Shown: positions 46,780-55,252 of the stretch, one piece after another
Layout: the number at the start of each line of letters is the position of its first letter
Position numbering within the stretch: position 1 is the first letter of the stretch
Source of the DNA: Mycolicibacter terrae
GTDB taxonomy: Bacteria; Actinomycetota; Actinomycetes; Mycobacteriales; Mycobacteriaceae
Assembly: GCF_010727125.1 (NCBI RefSeq)
Contig: NZ_AP022564.1
Coordinates: forward strand, 4,216,001-4,280,000
Length of the DNA: 64,000 nucleotides
Reading direction: 5' to 3'
The notes under the pieces: generated by a model
Seen by the model: only the letters and a program-made list of their open reading frames with translations
Told to the model about the DNA's origin: nothing
Databases searched by the model: none
Made by a program: the position numbers and the translations under genes

Positions 46780-47358
46780 ATGACCGACACGACCGACATG
46801 AACGACGCAGAGACCACCGAGAGCGAGGCCGTGGACTCTGCTGAGGAGATGGAGGCGGAGGGGGCCGCGCCCGCCGCGGCACCCGCGCCCGACCTCGAAG
46901 AGCGACTGGTCGCCGAGGGGGAGATCGCCGGCGATTATCTGGAGGAGTTGCTCGACCTGTTGGACTTCGATGGCGACATCGATCTCGACGTCGAGGGCCG
47001 GCGGGCGATCGTCAGCATCGACGGCGGCAACGACCTCACCAAGCTGGTGGGCCGCAAGGGCGAGGTGCTCGACGCGTTGCAGGAACTGACGCGGTTGGCG
47101 GTGCACCAGAAGACCGGCGAGCGCAGCCGGCTGATGCTGGACATTGCCGGGTGGCGACGCCGGCGCCGCGACGACCTGACCGCGCTGGGCGACGAGGTGG
47201 CCCGCCGGGTGCTGGAGAGCGGGACCGACGAGGAACTGGCTCCGATGAGCCCGTTCGAACGTAAGATCGTCCACGATGCGGTGGCTGCCGTCGCCGGTGT
47301 GTACAGCGAGAGTCAGGGCGTCGAGCCATCGCGCCGCGTCGTGGTTCGGCGGGACTGA
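46780..47358 (+). CDS. jag: RNA-binding protein KhpB/Jag
   Basis: 192 residues. An acidic N-terminal arm (about 1-45), then a KH domain with GRKGEVLDALQELTRLAVHQKTGERSR, and an R3H domain with the closing RVVVRRD. Binds RNA and influences cell length and wall growth in other Gram-positives. It follows yidC by 54 bp, the standard order. Confidence 0.93.
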   Translation: MTDTTDMNDAETTESEAVDSAEEMEAEGAAPAAAPAPDLEERLVAEGEIAGDYLEELLDLLDFDGDIDLDVEGRRAIVSIDGGNDLTKLVGRKGEVLDALQELTRLAVHQKTGERSRLMLDIAGWRRRRRDDLTALGDEVARRVLESGTDEELAPMSPFERKIVHDAVAAVAGVYSESQGVEPSRRVVVRRD

Positions 47359-47428
47359 CGGGATTCACCGCGAGGAATTACATCCGCGTAATTCCCCACC
47401 GCGGCCCCGTGCCCGGGAAGCCGGAGGA

Positions 47429-48157
47429 ATGTTTCACGTGAAACATGTCGAGGGAGCACCGGCGCCCGCGCCGCCACGGGCCGCAGCCGACGTCTTCGGC
47501 GACCAGCTCGCGACCGCTCGACGCTATGCGGAACTCTTGGCCGGGCCCGGTGTGGAGCGTGGCCTCCTGGGGCCCCGGGAAGTCGACCGGCTCTGGGAAC
47601 GGCACCTACTCAACTGCGCGGCGGTCGGTGAGCTGCTCGACCCGGGAGAGCGGGTTGCCGATATCGGCAGCGGCGCCGGGCTGCCGGGGATACCGTTGGC
47701 CATCGCCCGGCCGGATCTGCACCTGGTGCTCGTGGAGCCGTTGCTTCGACGCAGCGCGTTTCTCCGCGAAGCGGTCGACGAACTCGGGCTCGACCATCTG
47801 ACGGTGGTCCGCGGCCGTGCCGAAGACCGGGCGGTGCGCGACGAGGTCGGGGAGTGTGACGCCGTCGTGTCCCGGGCGGTGGCCAGCCTGGACAAGATCA
47901 GCCGGTGGAGCCTGCCGCTGCTCCGGACCGGCGGGCGGATGTTGGCGATGAAGGGCGAGCGGGCACAGGCCGAGGTGGATGAGCACCGCAATGTGATGAT
48001 CGGACTAGGCGCGAACGACGTGAGGGTGGTGAGATGTGGCGTGGACTATTTAACCCCGCCCGCGACCGTGGTGAGGGCACTGCGGGCGGAGCCCAAGACG
48101 GCGCGGGCGCGCCGCTCGGCGGGCCCGGTGCGACGGCCCACCGGGAGGCCGACATGA
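47429..48157 (+). CDS. rsmG: 16S rRNA (guanine527-N7)-methyltransferase RsmG (GidB)
   Basis: 242 residues from ATG 47429; GTG 47438 is an equally good start, as GGAGG at 47423-47427 is better spaced from it. SAM-binding motif DIGSGAGLPGIPLAIARP and the KGERA motif near the end define RsmG. It makes m7G527 in 16S rRNA; loss gives low-level streptomycin resistance. The first codons lie inside a parS site. The stop overlaps parA. Confidence 0.92.
   Translation: MFHVKHVEGAPAPAPPRAAADVFGDQLATARRYAELLAGPGVERGLLGPREVDRLWERHLLNCAAVGELLDPGERVADIGSGAGLPGIPLAIARPDLHLVLVEPLLRRSAFLREAVDELGLDHLTVVRGRAEDRAVRDEVGECDAVVSRAVASLDKISRWSLPLLRTGGRMLAMKGERAQAEVDEHRNVMIGLGANDVRVVRCGVDYLTPPATVVRALRAEPKTARARRSAGPVRRPTGRPT
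47430..47445. other. parS: parS site 1
   Basis: A perfect match to the 16-bp ParB site TGTTTCACGTGAAACA, spanning the start codons of rsmG. ParB-CTP loads here and spreads. Confidence 0.93.
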
Positions 48158-49146
48158 GCAGATCAGTCGGCCCCGCGTCACCGGCGTCAGCCAAGCACGC
48201 CGATCGGCAACCCGGCGCGGTTTCACGTGAAACATCGGCAGTCCCGGTTTCACGTGAAACATCGTCGGAGTTCGACACCCCGATCGGCGCGGCGGCCGAA
48301 CGCGCCATGCAGGTGCTCCACACCCACAACCGCCTACCGCGCCCGAAACGGCGCCGGGTGTTCACCGTGGCCAACCAGAAGGGCGGGGTGGGCAAGACCA
48401 CCACGGCCGTCAACCTCGCAGCCGCGCTGGCGGTGCAGGGGATCAAGACCCTGGTGATCGACCTGGATCCCCAGGGCAACGCCAGCACCGCGCTCGGTAT
48501 CGCCGATCGCCAATCCGGCACCCCGTCGTCGTACGAGGTGTTGATCGGGGAGATGCCGGTCCAGGCCGCGCTCCGCCAGAGTCCGCATAACGAGCGACTG
48601 TTCTGCATCCCGGCCACCATCGACTTGGCCGGTGCCGAGATCGAGTTGGTGAGCATGGTGGCGCGGGAGAACCGGCTGCGAAATGCGCTGGCCGAACTCG
48701 ACGGCTCCGACTTCGACTACGTCTTCATCGACTGCCCGCCGTCACTTGGCCTGCTCACGGTGAACGCGTTGGTCGCGGCGCCGGAGGTGATGATCCCGAT
48801 CCAGTGCGAGTACTACGCGCTGGAAGGCGTGTCCCAGTTGATGCGCAACATCGAGATGGTGAAAGCTCACCTCAACCCGCGCCTGGAGGTGACCACCGTG
48901 CTGCTGACGATGTACGACGGGCGCACCAAGCTTGCCGACCAAGTCGCCGACGAGGTCCGGCGGTACTTCGGTGACCGCGTTCTCCGGACGGTGATCCCGC
49001 GCAGCGTCAAAGTGTCGGAGGCACCGGGTTACAGCATGACGATCATCGACTACGACCCGGGGTCGCGCGGAGCGATGAGCTACTTGGACGCCAGCCGTGA
49101 ACTCGTCGAACGGGACGCGGCCGGTGCGCAGGAGGGGCGGCGCTGA
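48154..49146 (+). CDS. parA: Chromosome partitioning ATPase ParA
   Basis: 330 residues from ATG 48154, with GGGAGG upstream and a 4-bp overlap with rsmG. An N-terminal extension of about 65 residues contains VSRETS twice, encoded by two parS sites, before the deviant Walker A KGGVGKTTTAVNLA and the Walker B region FIDCPPSLG. Uses ATP and non-specific DNA binding to move ParB-parS; in mycobacteria it also contacts Wag31. Confidence 0.95.
   Translation: MSRSVGPASPASAKHADRQPGAVSRETSAVPVSRETSSEFDTPIGAAAERAMQVLHTHNRLPRPKRRRVFTVANQKGGVGKTTTAVNLAAALAVQGIKTLVIDLDPQGNASTALGIADRQSGTPSSYEVLIGEMPVQAALRQSPHNERLFCIPATIDLAGAEIELVSMVARENRLRNALAELDGSDFDYVFIDCPPSLGLLTVNALVAAPEVMIPIQCEYYALEGVSQLMRNIEMVKAHLNPRLEVTTVLLTMYDGRTKLADQVADEVRRYFGDRVLRTVIPRSVKVSEAPGYSMTIIDYDPGSRGAMSYLDASRELVERDAAGAQEGRR
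48219..48234. other. parS: parS site 2 (inside parA)
   Basis: GGTTTCACGTGAAACA, one mismatch to the consensus, at codons for VSRETS in the parA N-terminal extension. Confidence 0.9.
48246..48261. other. parS: parS site 3 (inside parA)
   Basis: A second GGTTTCACGTGAAACA, 27 bp from site 2 (start to start), again encoding VSRETS in the same frame. Confidence 0.9.
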
Positions 49147-49174
49147 TGTCCACCGTTAACAAGAAGGAACGTAA

Positions 49175-50185
49175 ATGACCGGACCGTCGCGCAGGAAGGG
49201 CGGCTTGGGCCGCGGCCTGGCATCGCTGATCCCGACCGGGCCCGGCGAGGGAGCCGAGTCCACCGCGGAGCGCGGAGCCGGCATGGGCCCGCGGATGGGT
49301 GACGCCGCGGCCGATGTCGTGCTGGGCCGGGGGAGCGCCGGCCCGGTTGCTCCTGCCGCCGACGTGGGGGCGGTCTACCGGGAGATCAGCCCGGCCGCGA
49401 TCGAGCCCAACCCCCGCCAGCCCCGCCAGGTCTTCGACGACGAGGCGCTGGCCGAGTTGGTGCACTCGATCCGGGAGTTCGGGTTGATGCAGCCGATCGT
49501 GGTGCGGGAACTGCCGGGGGCGGCGCCCGGCGCCCCGCGCTACCAGTTGGTGATGGGGGAGCGCCGCTGGCGGGCCTCTCAGCAGGCGGGCCTGGAGACC
49601 ATCCCGGCGATCGTCCGGGAGACCGACGACGACAATCTGCTGCGCGACGCTCTGCTGGAGAACATCCATCGGGTACAGCTCAACCCGTTGGAAGAGGCGG
49701 CGGCCTACCAACAACTGCTCGACGAGTTCGGGGTGACCCACGACGAGTTGGCCACCCGCATCGGCCGGTCCCGGCCGCTGGTGACCAACATGATCCGGTT
49801 GCTGCGGCTGCCGATCGCGGTTCAGCGCAGGGTGGCTGCCGGGGTCTTGTCGGCCGGCCATGCTCGCGCCCTGCTGTCGCTGGAGGGCGGCACCGAGGCG
49901 CAGGAGGAGCTGGCGGCGCGGATCGTCGCGGAGGGGTTGTCGGTCCGCGCGACCGAGGAGGCGGTCACCCTGGCCAACCGCGGTGACACCTCAACGCCCG
50001 TGGCTCCCCGGCGCAAGCCGATCCAGATGCCCGGGCTCCAGGACGTCGCGGAGCGGCTGTCGACCGCCTTCGACACCCGCGTCACGGTGAGTGTCGGCAA
50101 GCGCAAAGGCAAGATTGTGGTCGAATTCGGGTCCGTCGACGACTTGCAGCGCATCGTCGCGCTGATGGACTCCACAACGGCCTGA
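49175..50185 (+). CDS. parB: Chromosome partitioning protein ParB
   Basis: 336 residues. The N-terminal ParA-contact region (GGLGRGLASLIP), CTP-binding ParB/Srx domain with NPRQPRQVFDDEAL and GERRWRAS, an HTH (GVTHDELATRIGRSRPLVTNMIRLL) for parS, and a C-terminal dimer domain ending VDDLQRIVALM. It starts 28 bp after parA and forms a clamp spreading from the parS sites. Confidence 0.96.
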   Translation: MTGPSRRKGGLGRGLASLIPTGPGEGAESTAERGAGMGPRMGDAAADVVLGRGSAGPVAPAADVGAVYREISPAAIEPNPRQPRQVFDDEALAELVHSIREFGLMQPIVVRELPGAAPGAPRYQLVMGERRWRASQQAGLETIPAIVRETDDDNLLRDALLENIHRVQLNPLEEAAAYQQLLDEFGVTHDELATRIGRSRPLVTNMIRLLRLPIAVQRRVAAGVLSAGHARALLSLEGGTEAQEELAARIVAEGLSVRATEEAVTLANRGDTSTPVAPRRKPIQMPGLQDVAERLSTAFDTRVTVSVGKRKGKIVVEFGSVDDLQRIVALMDSTTA

Positions 50186-50412
50186 CACCGGTGCAGCGCC
50201 ACGACCTATGACCGGCGGTAATTACGTCACTGTGACGGTAGAGCGTCTCCCCGGTCACGATAGATGCGAAACATGCTGACCGACAACGATTTTCGCATTT
50301 CGGGGGAACCGGAGCGCCGGCCGGCGCCGATGGTGGCATCCGGCGGCTCAACCCTCTTATCCTTAAGGGGCCGTCGCCGGCGGCAGCACGGGTTGAGACG
50401 ACCGGGAGTTCA

Positions 50413-51195
50413 GTGTCTGTCCGAATCGCACCGCTGAAGCTCGAGTGCTTCGATCAGCTTCCCAAGCACGCACGTCGGTGCGTCTTCTGGGAGGTGGATC
50501 CGGCGACCCTCGGCCGCGACGATCACCTCTCGGATCCGGAGTTCGAGAAGGAAGCCTGGCTGTCGATGGTGATGCTGGAATGGGGATGCTGCGGCCAGGT
50601 CGCCACCCCGTCGGCTCCCGGCATCGGGGATTCGCCGTGCCTGGGCTATGTGCTCTACGCTCCGCCGCGAGCGGTCCCGCGGGCGCGCCTGTTCCCGACG
50701 GCACCGGTGTCCGCCGACGCGGTGCTGCTGACGTCGATGGGCGTCGAACCGGCTCCGATGGCCGACGGCTTGCCGCGGGAATTGATCGCCAGTGCGGTCG
50801 AGGAACTGGTCCGCCGTGGAGTCCGGGCGCTGGAGGCCTTCGGGAGGACCGCGGCGATCGGGGAGTTGCTGGACCCGGGCAAGGTGCCGCCGGAGGTCGC
50901 ACCGGTGCTCGACGCCGTCGGCGACTGCTCGGTGGAGCACTGCATCATCGGAGCTGACTTCTTGACCGACGTCGGGTTCACCGTGGTGGCACCGCACCGG
51001 TACTTTCCCCGGCTGCGCCTGGAGCTCGACAAGGGCCTGGGCTGGAAGGCGGAGGTGGAGGCGGCGCTGGAGCGGCTGCTGGAGAGCCCGCAGCTCGAGC
51101 AGCCGGTCGGGGCGGGCGCCTCGGCGGCTTCGGCGTCAGCGGACGGTGGGCAGGAACCTCGGATGATCCGGCGGTCCAGCGTCGAGCCTTGCTAA
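50413..51195 (+). CDS. GNAT-like protein of unknown function (Rv3916c-type)
   Basis: 260 residues from GTG 50413. The layout (FWEVDPATL, a WGCCGQVA strand, LGYVLYAPP, then VRALEAFGR and a final FTVVAPHRYFPRLRLEL) resembles actinobacterial GNAT-like proteins found beside parB. A poor match at the acetyl-CoA loop leaves activity open. It is 227 bp after parB, a stretch where I see only a short CCTTAAGG palindrome. The stop lies in the first copy of a short direct repeat. Confidence 0.65.
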   Translation: MSVRIAPLKLECFDQLPKHARRCVFWEVDPATLGRDDHLSDPEFEKEAWLSMVMLEWGCCGQVATPSAPGIGDSPCLGYVLYAPPRAVPRARLFPTAPVSADAVLLTSMGVEPAPMADGLPRELIASAVEELVRRGVRALEAFGRTAAIGELLDPGKVPPEVAPVLDAVGDCSVEHCIIGADFLTDVGFTVVAPHRYFPRLRLELDKGLGWKAEVEAALERLLESPQLEQPVGAGASAASASADGGQEPRMIRRSSVEPC

Positions 51196-51255
51196 CCGCT
51201 GGGTTGGATGCGGCGGTTCAGCGTCGGCTCTCCTTCGTCGAGCCTTGCTAACCGC
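51180..51255. repeat. 20-bp direct repeat at the ends of two convergent genes
   Basis: The sequence CGTCGAGCCTTGCTAACCGC occurs at 51180-51199 and 51236-51255, 56 bp apart. The first copy holds the stop of the Rv3916c-type gene; the second holds the stop of cwlM. It looks like a local duplication in the convergent junction. No clear hairpin terminator is seen. Confidence 0.85.
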
Positions 51256-52468
51256 CGCCGAGCCGGCCGGTGCGTTCGACAGACAGCTCATGAGCGAGCA
51301 ATTCGGCGAACGTGAACGTGCCGGTGGGCCGGTCGTTCTTGCCGAGCAGGTAAAGCCGCTTAACCGCGGCCAGCATCCCCTCGGCGATGGCGTCGCGGGT
51401 GGCGGGGTAGATCAGCATCCCGCGATCACGTGGGCTGGTGATGTAGCCGACATCGACCTCGACGGTGGGCATTCGGGTCAGGCGCAGCAGATCCCAGGTC
51501 CGGCCGTGGGCGCGGCAGTCCTGTAATCCGGTGCGGGCCACGATTTCTCGTTGAATGAAGTCGGCGAGGTTACGGCCGATGGTGGACACCGACCCGTGGG
51601 AGTTGCCGAAGTGAAATGACGCCACCCCGTTAGCGGCCGGGCTGGTGTGGGTCGCGCAGCGCAGGCTGATCATCAGGTCGGCGCCGACGGCATTCGCGGT
51701 GGCGGCGCGTTCGGCATCCGACGGGCTGCGGCCGTTCGGACGGGACAGGAACGTCTCCATCCCAATCGCCGTCATCCGGCCTTCAAGACGACTTGCCAAG
51801 TCCCACAAGATGTCTGCTTCACTGATCGGGCCCGACGGCGTCTGGGTGATCAGCCCGTGGTCACTGCCGCCACGGCCCGGATCGATGACTATCCGCTTGC
51901 CGGACAACCGGGGTCCCGAGCGACGCACCAACTCTTCTTCGCGGATCGCGTGCGGTGAACCGCCGGTCACCCGCGAGGCCAGGAAGTTCAAGGAACGCAA
52001 CGTCTCCGGCCCGCAGATGCCGTCGGCGTACAGACCGTACTCACGTTGGTAGGACATCAGCGCATTGTGGGTCTGGATGCCGAAGTAGCCGTCGACCATT
52101 CCGGTGTAGAAACCCAGATCCTGCAGGCGGGCTTGCAAAGTCGCCACGTCATCGCCGTACATCGGTGCGCCGAACTGGTGATTGAGGATCCGCGCGCCCA
52201 GCCGGTAGGACGCCTCTTTGAGCGCCCGGTAGGTGGCCTCACCGATGATGCCGTCGACGAGCAGTCCGCGCTGCTGCTGGAAGGCACGCACGGCCTGGTC
52301 CAGGTCGTCGTCGAACACATCCAGCGCGACATGTTTGCCGGTGGTCAGATCGGCGTCCGGGCTGTCCACCAGGCCCAACGCGGCCAGCGCCGCACGGATC
52401 TCGATGACGGCACCGCTGCGGTCGCCACGGCGCAGCGCGTCGTCTGCGCCACGGTGCCGACCCGACAT
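51248..52468 (-). CDS. cwlM: CwlM, amidase-like regulator of peptidoglycan synthesis
   Basis: 406 residues from ATG 52468 (same length as recalled in M. tuberculosis; GTG 52471 is also possible). Two peptidoglycan-binding domains (about 15-90 and 100-165) precede an Amidase_3 domain. The first zinc ligand motif is IDPGRGG: Arg199 replaces the His of active amidases, and the SIHxN-type second His motif reads SLRCAT. It therefore lacks zinc ligands and should not be an enzyme, as reported. Phosphorylated by PknB, it activates MurA. Confidence 0.93.
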   Translation of the reverse strand: MSGRHRGADDALRRGDRSGAVIEIRAALAALGLVDSPDADLTTGKHVALDVFDDDLDQAVRAFQQQRGLLVDGIIGEATYRALKEASYRLGARILNHQFGAPMYGDDVATLQARLQDLGFYTGMVDGYFGIQTHNALMSYQREYGLYADGICGPETLRSLNFLASRVTGGSPHAIREEELVRRSGPRLSGKRIVIDPGRGGSDHGLITQTPSGPISEADILWDLASRLEGRMTAIGMETFLSRPNGRSPSDAERAATANAVGADLMISLRCATHTSPAANGVASFHFGNSHGSVSTIGRNLADFIQREIVARTGLQDCRAHGRTWDLLRLTRMPTVEVDVGYITSPRDRGMLIYPATRDAIAEGMLAAVKRLYLLGKNDRPTGTFTFAELLAHELSVERTGRLGGG

Positions 52469-52625
52469 CACTGAGCCCTCCGGTCGTCGCTGCTGGCAGC
52501 GAAAACATCGCTGGCGGTCGCCAGCAGATTAGGCAGCATTGTCTCAGACGCGGGCCGATTTTCTGAAAACGACGAGGCCAGAAAGTTGCGTGCCGGAGTC
52601 GGCCGACGCGCCCGCCAACCGGCGG

Positions 52626-52964
52626 CTAGCTGACGTCCGAGAGCTCGCGCAGCAGCGCCGCCTTGCCCTTGGCGCCGACGATCCGCTTGACCGGCTGACC
52701 GTCCTTGAACAAGATCAGCGTCGGGATCGAGACCACACTGAACTCGCGCGCGGTCTCGGGGTTGGCGTCCACGTCGAGCTTGGCGACGGTGAGTTGGCCG
52801 GCCTGCTCGGCGGCGATCTCCTCGAGCACCGGGGCCACCATCTTGCAGGGGCCGCACCAGGTTGCCCAGAAGTCCACCAGCACCGGCTTACTGCTGGCCA
52901 GTACGTCGGCGGCGAAGGTGGCGTCGGAGACGGTCACCGTGTTGTGGTCGGTCGTGTCAGTCAC
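52626..52964 (-). CDS. trxA: Thioredoxin
   Basis: 112 residues with the active site W36-C37-G38-P39-C40 and the cis-Pro in VVSIPTLILF. General disulfide reductant; called trxC in M. tuberculosis. Start GTG 52964 overlaps the trxB stop by 4 bp, so reductase and substrate are co-translated. The 157-bp gap to cwlM separates it from the next unit. Confidence 0.96.
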   Translation of the reverse strand: MTDTTDHNTVTVSDATFAADVLASSKPVLVDFWATWCGPCKMVAPVLEEIAAEQAGQLTVAKLDVDANPETAREFSVVSIPTLILFKDGQPVKRIVGAKGKAALLRELSDVS

Positions 52965-53956
52965 TGGGGTGCTCCCATCAAGGTTTCGGTAACGGTGTCC
53001 TGCGAGGCGTCGGCTGTGTCTGCCAGCCAGCGCTCGGCGTCGATGGCGGCCGTACAGCCGGTGCCGGCCGCGGTGATCGCCTGGCGGTAGGTCCGGTCCA
53101 CCAGGTCACCGGCGGCGAACACCCCCTCCAAGGAGGTGCGCGAGCTGGGCTGCTGGACCAGCACGTAGCCGTCGGGGTCGACCTGGACCGCTCCGCGCAC
53201 CAGTTCCGAGCGCGGGTCGTGGCCGATCGCGACGAACACCCCGGTCACCGGCAGTGTGGTCTCGGCGCCGGTCACGGTGTCGCGTACCCGCAGTCCGGTC
53301 ACCGTGTCCTGCCCCTCCACCGCGACCGGGACGGCGTTGGTCAGGAACCGGATCTTGTCGTTCTCGCGCGCCCGGTTGAGCATGATCTTCGAGGCGCGGA
53401 ACTCCTCGCGGCGGTGCACCAGGGTCACGCTGCGGGCGAACCGGGTCAAGAAGGTGGCCTCCTCCATCGCGGAGTCGCCGCCGCCGATGACGGCGATGTC
53501 CTGGTCTCGGAAGAAGAATCCGTCGCAGGTGGCGCACGAGCTCACGCCGCGGCCGAGCAGTTCCTGCTCGCCGGGGATGTTCAGGTAGCGGGCGGCGGCG
53601 CCCATGGCCAGGATGACCGCCCGCGCCCGGTGCGTCTCGCCTTCGGCAGTGACGACGGACTTGACCGGGCCGTCGAGGTCCACCGATTCGACGTCTTCCA
53701 GGCGCAGGTCGGCGCCGAAGCGCAGCGCCTGCTCACGCATCTCGTCCATCAGGTCGGGCCCGTTGATGCCGTTGCGGAAACCGGGGTAGTTCTCCACCTC
53801 GGTGGTGGTCATCAGCGCCCCGCCGAACGAGGTCCCCTCGAACACCAGCGGGGCCAGTTGCGCACGCGCGGCGTAGATCGCAGCGGTGTAACCGGCGGGG
53901 CCGGAACCAATGATGATCACATCGTGGACGGTCGGTGTCTCAGGCATCGAGGACAT
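52961..53956 (-). CDS. trxB: Thioredoxin reductase
   Basis: 331 residues. FAD motif GSGPAGYTAAIYAAR, NADPH motif GGGDSAMEEA and redox centre Cys141-Ala-Thr-Cys144 (CATCDGFFF). Reduces thioredoxin with NADPH. It follows the SigM regulator gene by 72 bp and is coupled to trxA. Called trxB2 in M. tuberculosis. Confidence 0.96.
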   Translation of the reverse strand: MSSMPETPTVHDVIIIGSGPAGYTAAIYAARAQLAPLVFEGTSFGGALMTTTEVENYPGFRNGINGPDLMDEMREQALRFGADLRLEDVESVDLDGPVKSVVTAEGETHRARAVILAMGAAARYLNIPGEQELLGRGVSSCATCDGFFFRDQDIAVIGGGDSAMEEATFLTRFARSVTLVHRREEFRASKIMLNRARENDKIRFLTNAVPVAVEGQDTVTGLRVRDTVTGAETTLPVTGVFVAIGHDPRSELVRGAVQVDPDGYVLVQQPSSRTSLEGVFAAGDLVDRTYRQAITAAGTGCTAAIDAERWLADTADASQDTVTETLMGAPQ

Positions 53957-54028
53957 CAGAGCCTTTCCGCTCGGATCGGTAACAGCGCTATCAACGTCAG
54001 CGTAGGCGGCGATTGTTCCGGGGAACCG

Positions 54029-54601
54029 CTACGGACGGCGAACGGTCGTGTCGGCCAGCAGCCCGGTGTCGGCGGAATTGCAGGTGGGGGCCACCGCCAG
54101 CGCGACGATCGTGCCGGTCGAGTCGCCGGGCAGCAGCAGCACGACCCCGGGATGACCGTTGACGGTGATCTCGCGGGCACCCAGGACGCGGGTGGAGGCG
54201 GGATAGCCCAGGCCGGCCAGGCAGCCGATCCGGCGGCCGGGGTCGGTCAGCGCCCCGTATTCGGGGGTGCGGTCCAGCAACTCGAGCACCTCGGGTTCGG
54301 TCAGCGGCAGCACCGGCGTCGGTTCGGACTCCACCGTGATGGCGTCGAAGGACCGCGGGCCGCTGGGGGTGTCGCCGGGGAAGCGGATCAAGGCCGCCGT
54401 GCCCAACCCGACCGCGAGCAGTGCGGCCGCACTCCCGGCCACAGCGGCGATCCGGTTGAGCCGGGGCAGGGGACGGCTCGAATGGGCGGGGCGTCCAGCG
54501 CCGTCCCGGTCTTCTTCCCGATCACCCGCATCCATGGCCGTGCCGCTGCTTCCGCTCACATCCTGGCTATGCGCAGTCGTCGACCCGACTTCGCATGGCA
54601 C
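54029..54601 (-). CDS. RsmA-like SigM anti-sigma factor lacking the usual cytosolic domain
   Basis: 190 residues from GTG 54601 (ATG 54535 is another start). Only about 48 residues precede the membrane helix (about 50-73), with no anti-sigma-like helices; an outer domain follows with PGRRIGCLAGLGYPASTRVLGA and a final CNSADTGLLAD, which resemble the outer part of Rv3912. Rv3912 is about 254 residues and has a cytosolic domain of some 90 residues, from memory. Here that domain seems absent. It overlaps the end of sigM by 35 bp if GTG is used. Confidence 0.65.
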   Translation of the reverse strand: MPCEVGSTTAHSQDVSGSSGTAMDAGDREEDRDGAGRPAHSSRPLPRLNRIAAVAGSAAALLAVGLGTAALIRFPGDTPSGPRSFDAITVESEPTPVLPLTEPEVLELLDRTPEYGALTDPGRRIGCLAGLGYPASTRVLGAREITVNGHPGVVLLLPGDSTGTIVALAVAPTCNSADTGLLADTTVRRP

Positions 54602-55187
54602 CGTTCGATGCCAAGGTTATCCGTCGCCCACCCGGCGCGACGCTGCCGGCGGCACCGGGGTGATCTCGGCCCAGCAGTACCGCGAGCCGGGCCCGGCCGC
54701 GGGCGCAGCGGCTTTTGACCGTGCCCTGCGGCACCCCGAGAGCGCCGGCGGCATCGGCGACCGAGTAGCCGTGCATGTCGACGGCCACCACTGCGGCACG
54801 TTGTTCTACCGGCAACCGGCGCAGCGCGGCATGCACTTCCAGCGCGGTCTCCACCTCGGCGGTGCGATCGCCGACGGCGGGATCCTCGCCGAGCGGCTCA
54901 GTGGGCTGAATCCTGCTGTGGCGCAGCCGATCCAGGCAGGCATTGACCACGATACGGTGCAGCCAGCTGCCGACGGCGGCGTTGTGGCGAAACGACCCGG
55001 CGCCCCGATGTGCCGAGAGCATCGCCTCCTGCAGGGCGTCTTCGGCGTCTTCCGGGCAACCGGTGGTGAGCCGGGCCAGCCGGCGCAGCCGGCGCTGATG
55101 GCGGTCGTAGAGCTCGCCGAAGGCGAAGCGGTCACCGGCGACGTGCGCGGCCAGGAGTTCGGCGTCGCTGCGGTCAGGGTGCCCCAT
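54567..55187 (-). CDS. sigM: ECF sigma factor SigM
   Basis: 206 residues from ATG 55187. Region 2: DRFAFGELYDRHQRRLRRLARLTT and DALQEAMLSAHRGAGSFR; region 4: LPVEQRAAVVAVDMHGYSVADAAGALGVPQGTVKSRCARGRARL. In M. tuberculosis SigM directs some Esx-type and surface genes. After the region 4 helix (LAVLLG) there is a 30-residue tail (to DDCA) not expected from the M. tuberculosis protein, close to the shortened anti-sigma gene. Confidence 0.9.
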   Translation of the reverse strand: MGHPDRSDAELLAAHVAGDRFAFGELYDRHQRRLRRLARLTTGCPEDAEDALQEAMLSAHRGAGSFRHNAAVGSWLHRIVVNACLDRLRHSRIQPTEPLGEDPAVGDRTAEVETALEVHAALRRLPVEQRAAVVAVDMHGYSVADAAGALGVPQGTVKSRCARGRARLAVLLGRDHPGAAGSVAPGGRRITLASNGAMRSRVDDCA

Positions 55188-55252
55188 GGGCGGACACTAA
55201 CCAGCCGGCGGCGCGGCGGCACTTCAGCTGTGCACAGGTCTCGCCAGGGTGC

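Noticed and set aside
50186..50412. Regulatory RNA or terminator after parB
   Set aside because: Only a short CCTTAAGG palindrome is visible and no T-tailed stem.
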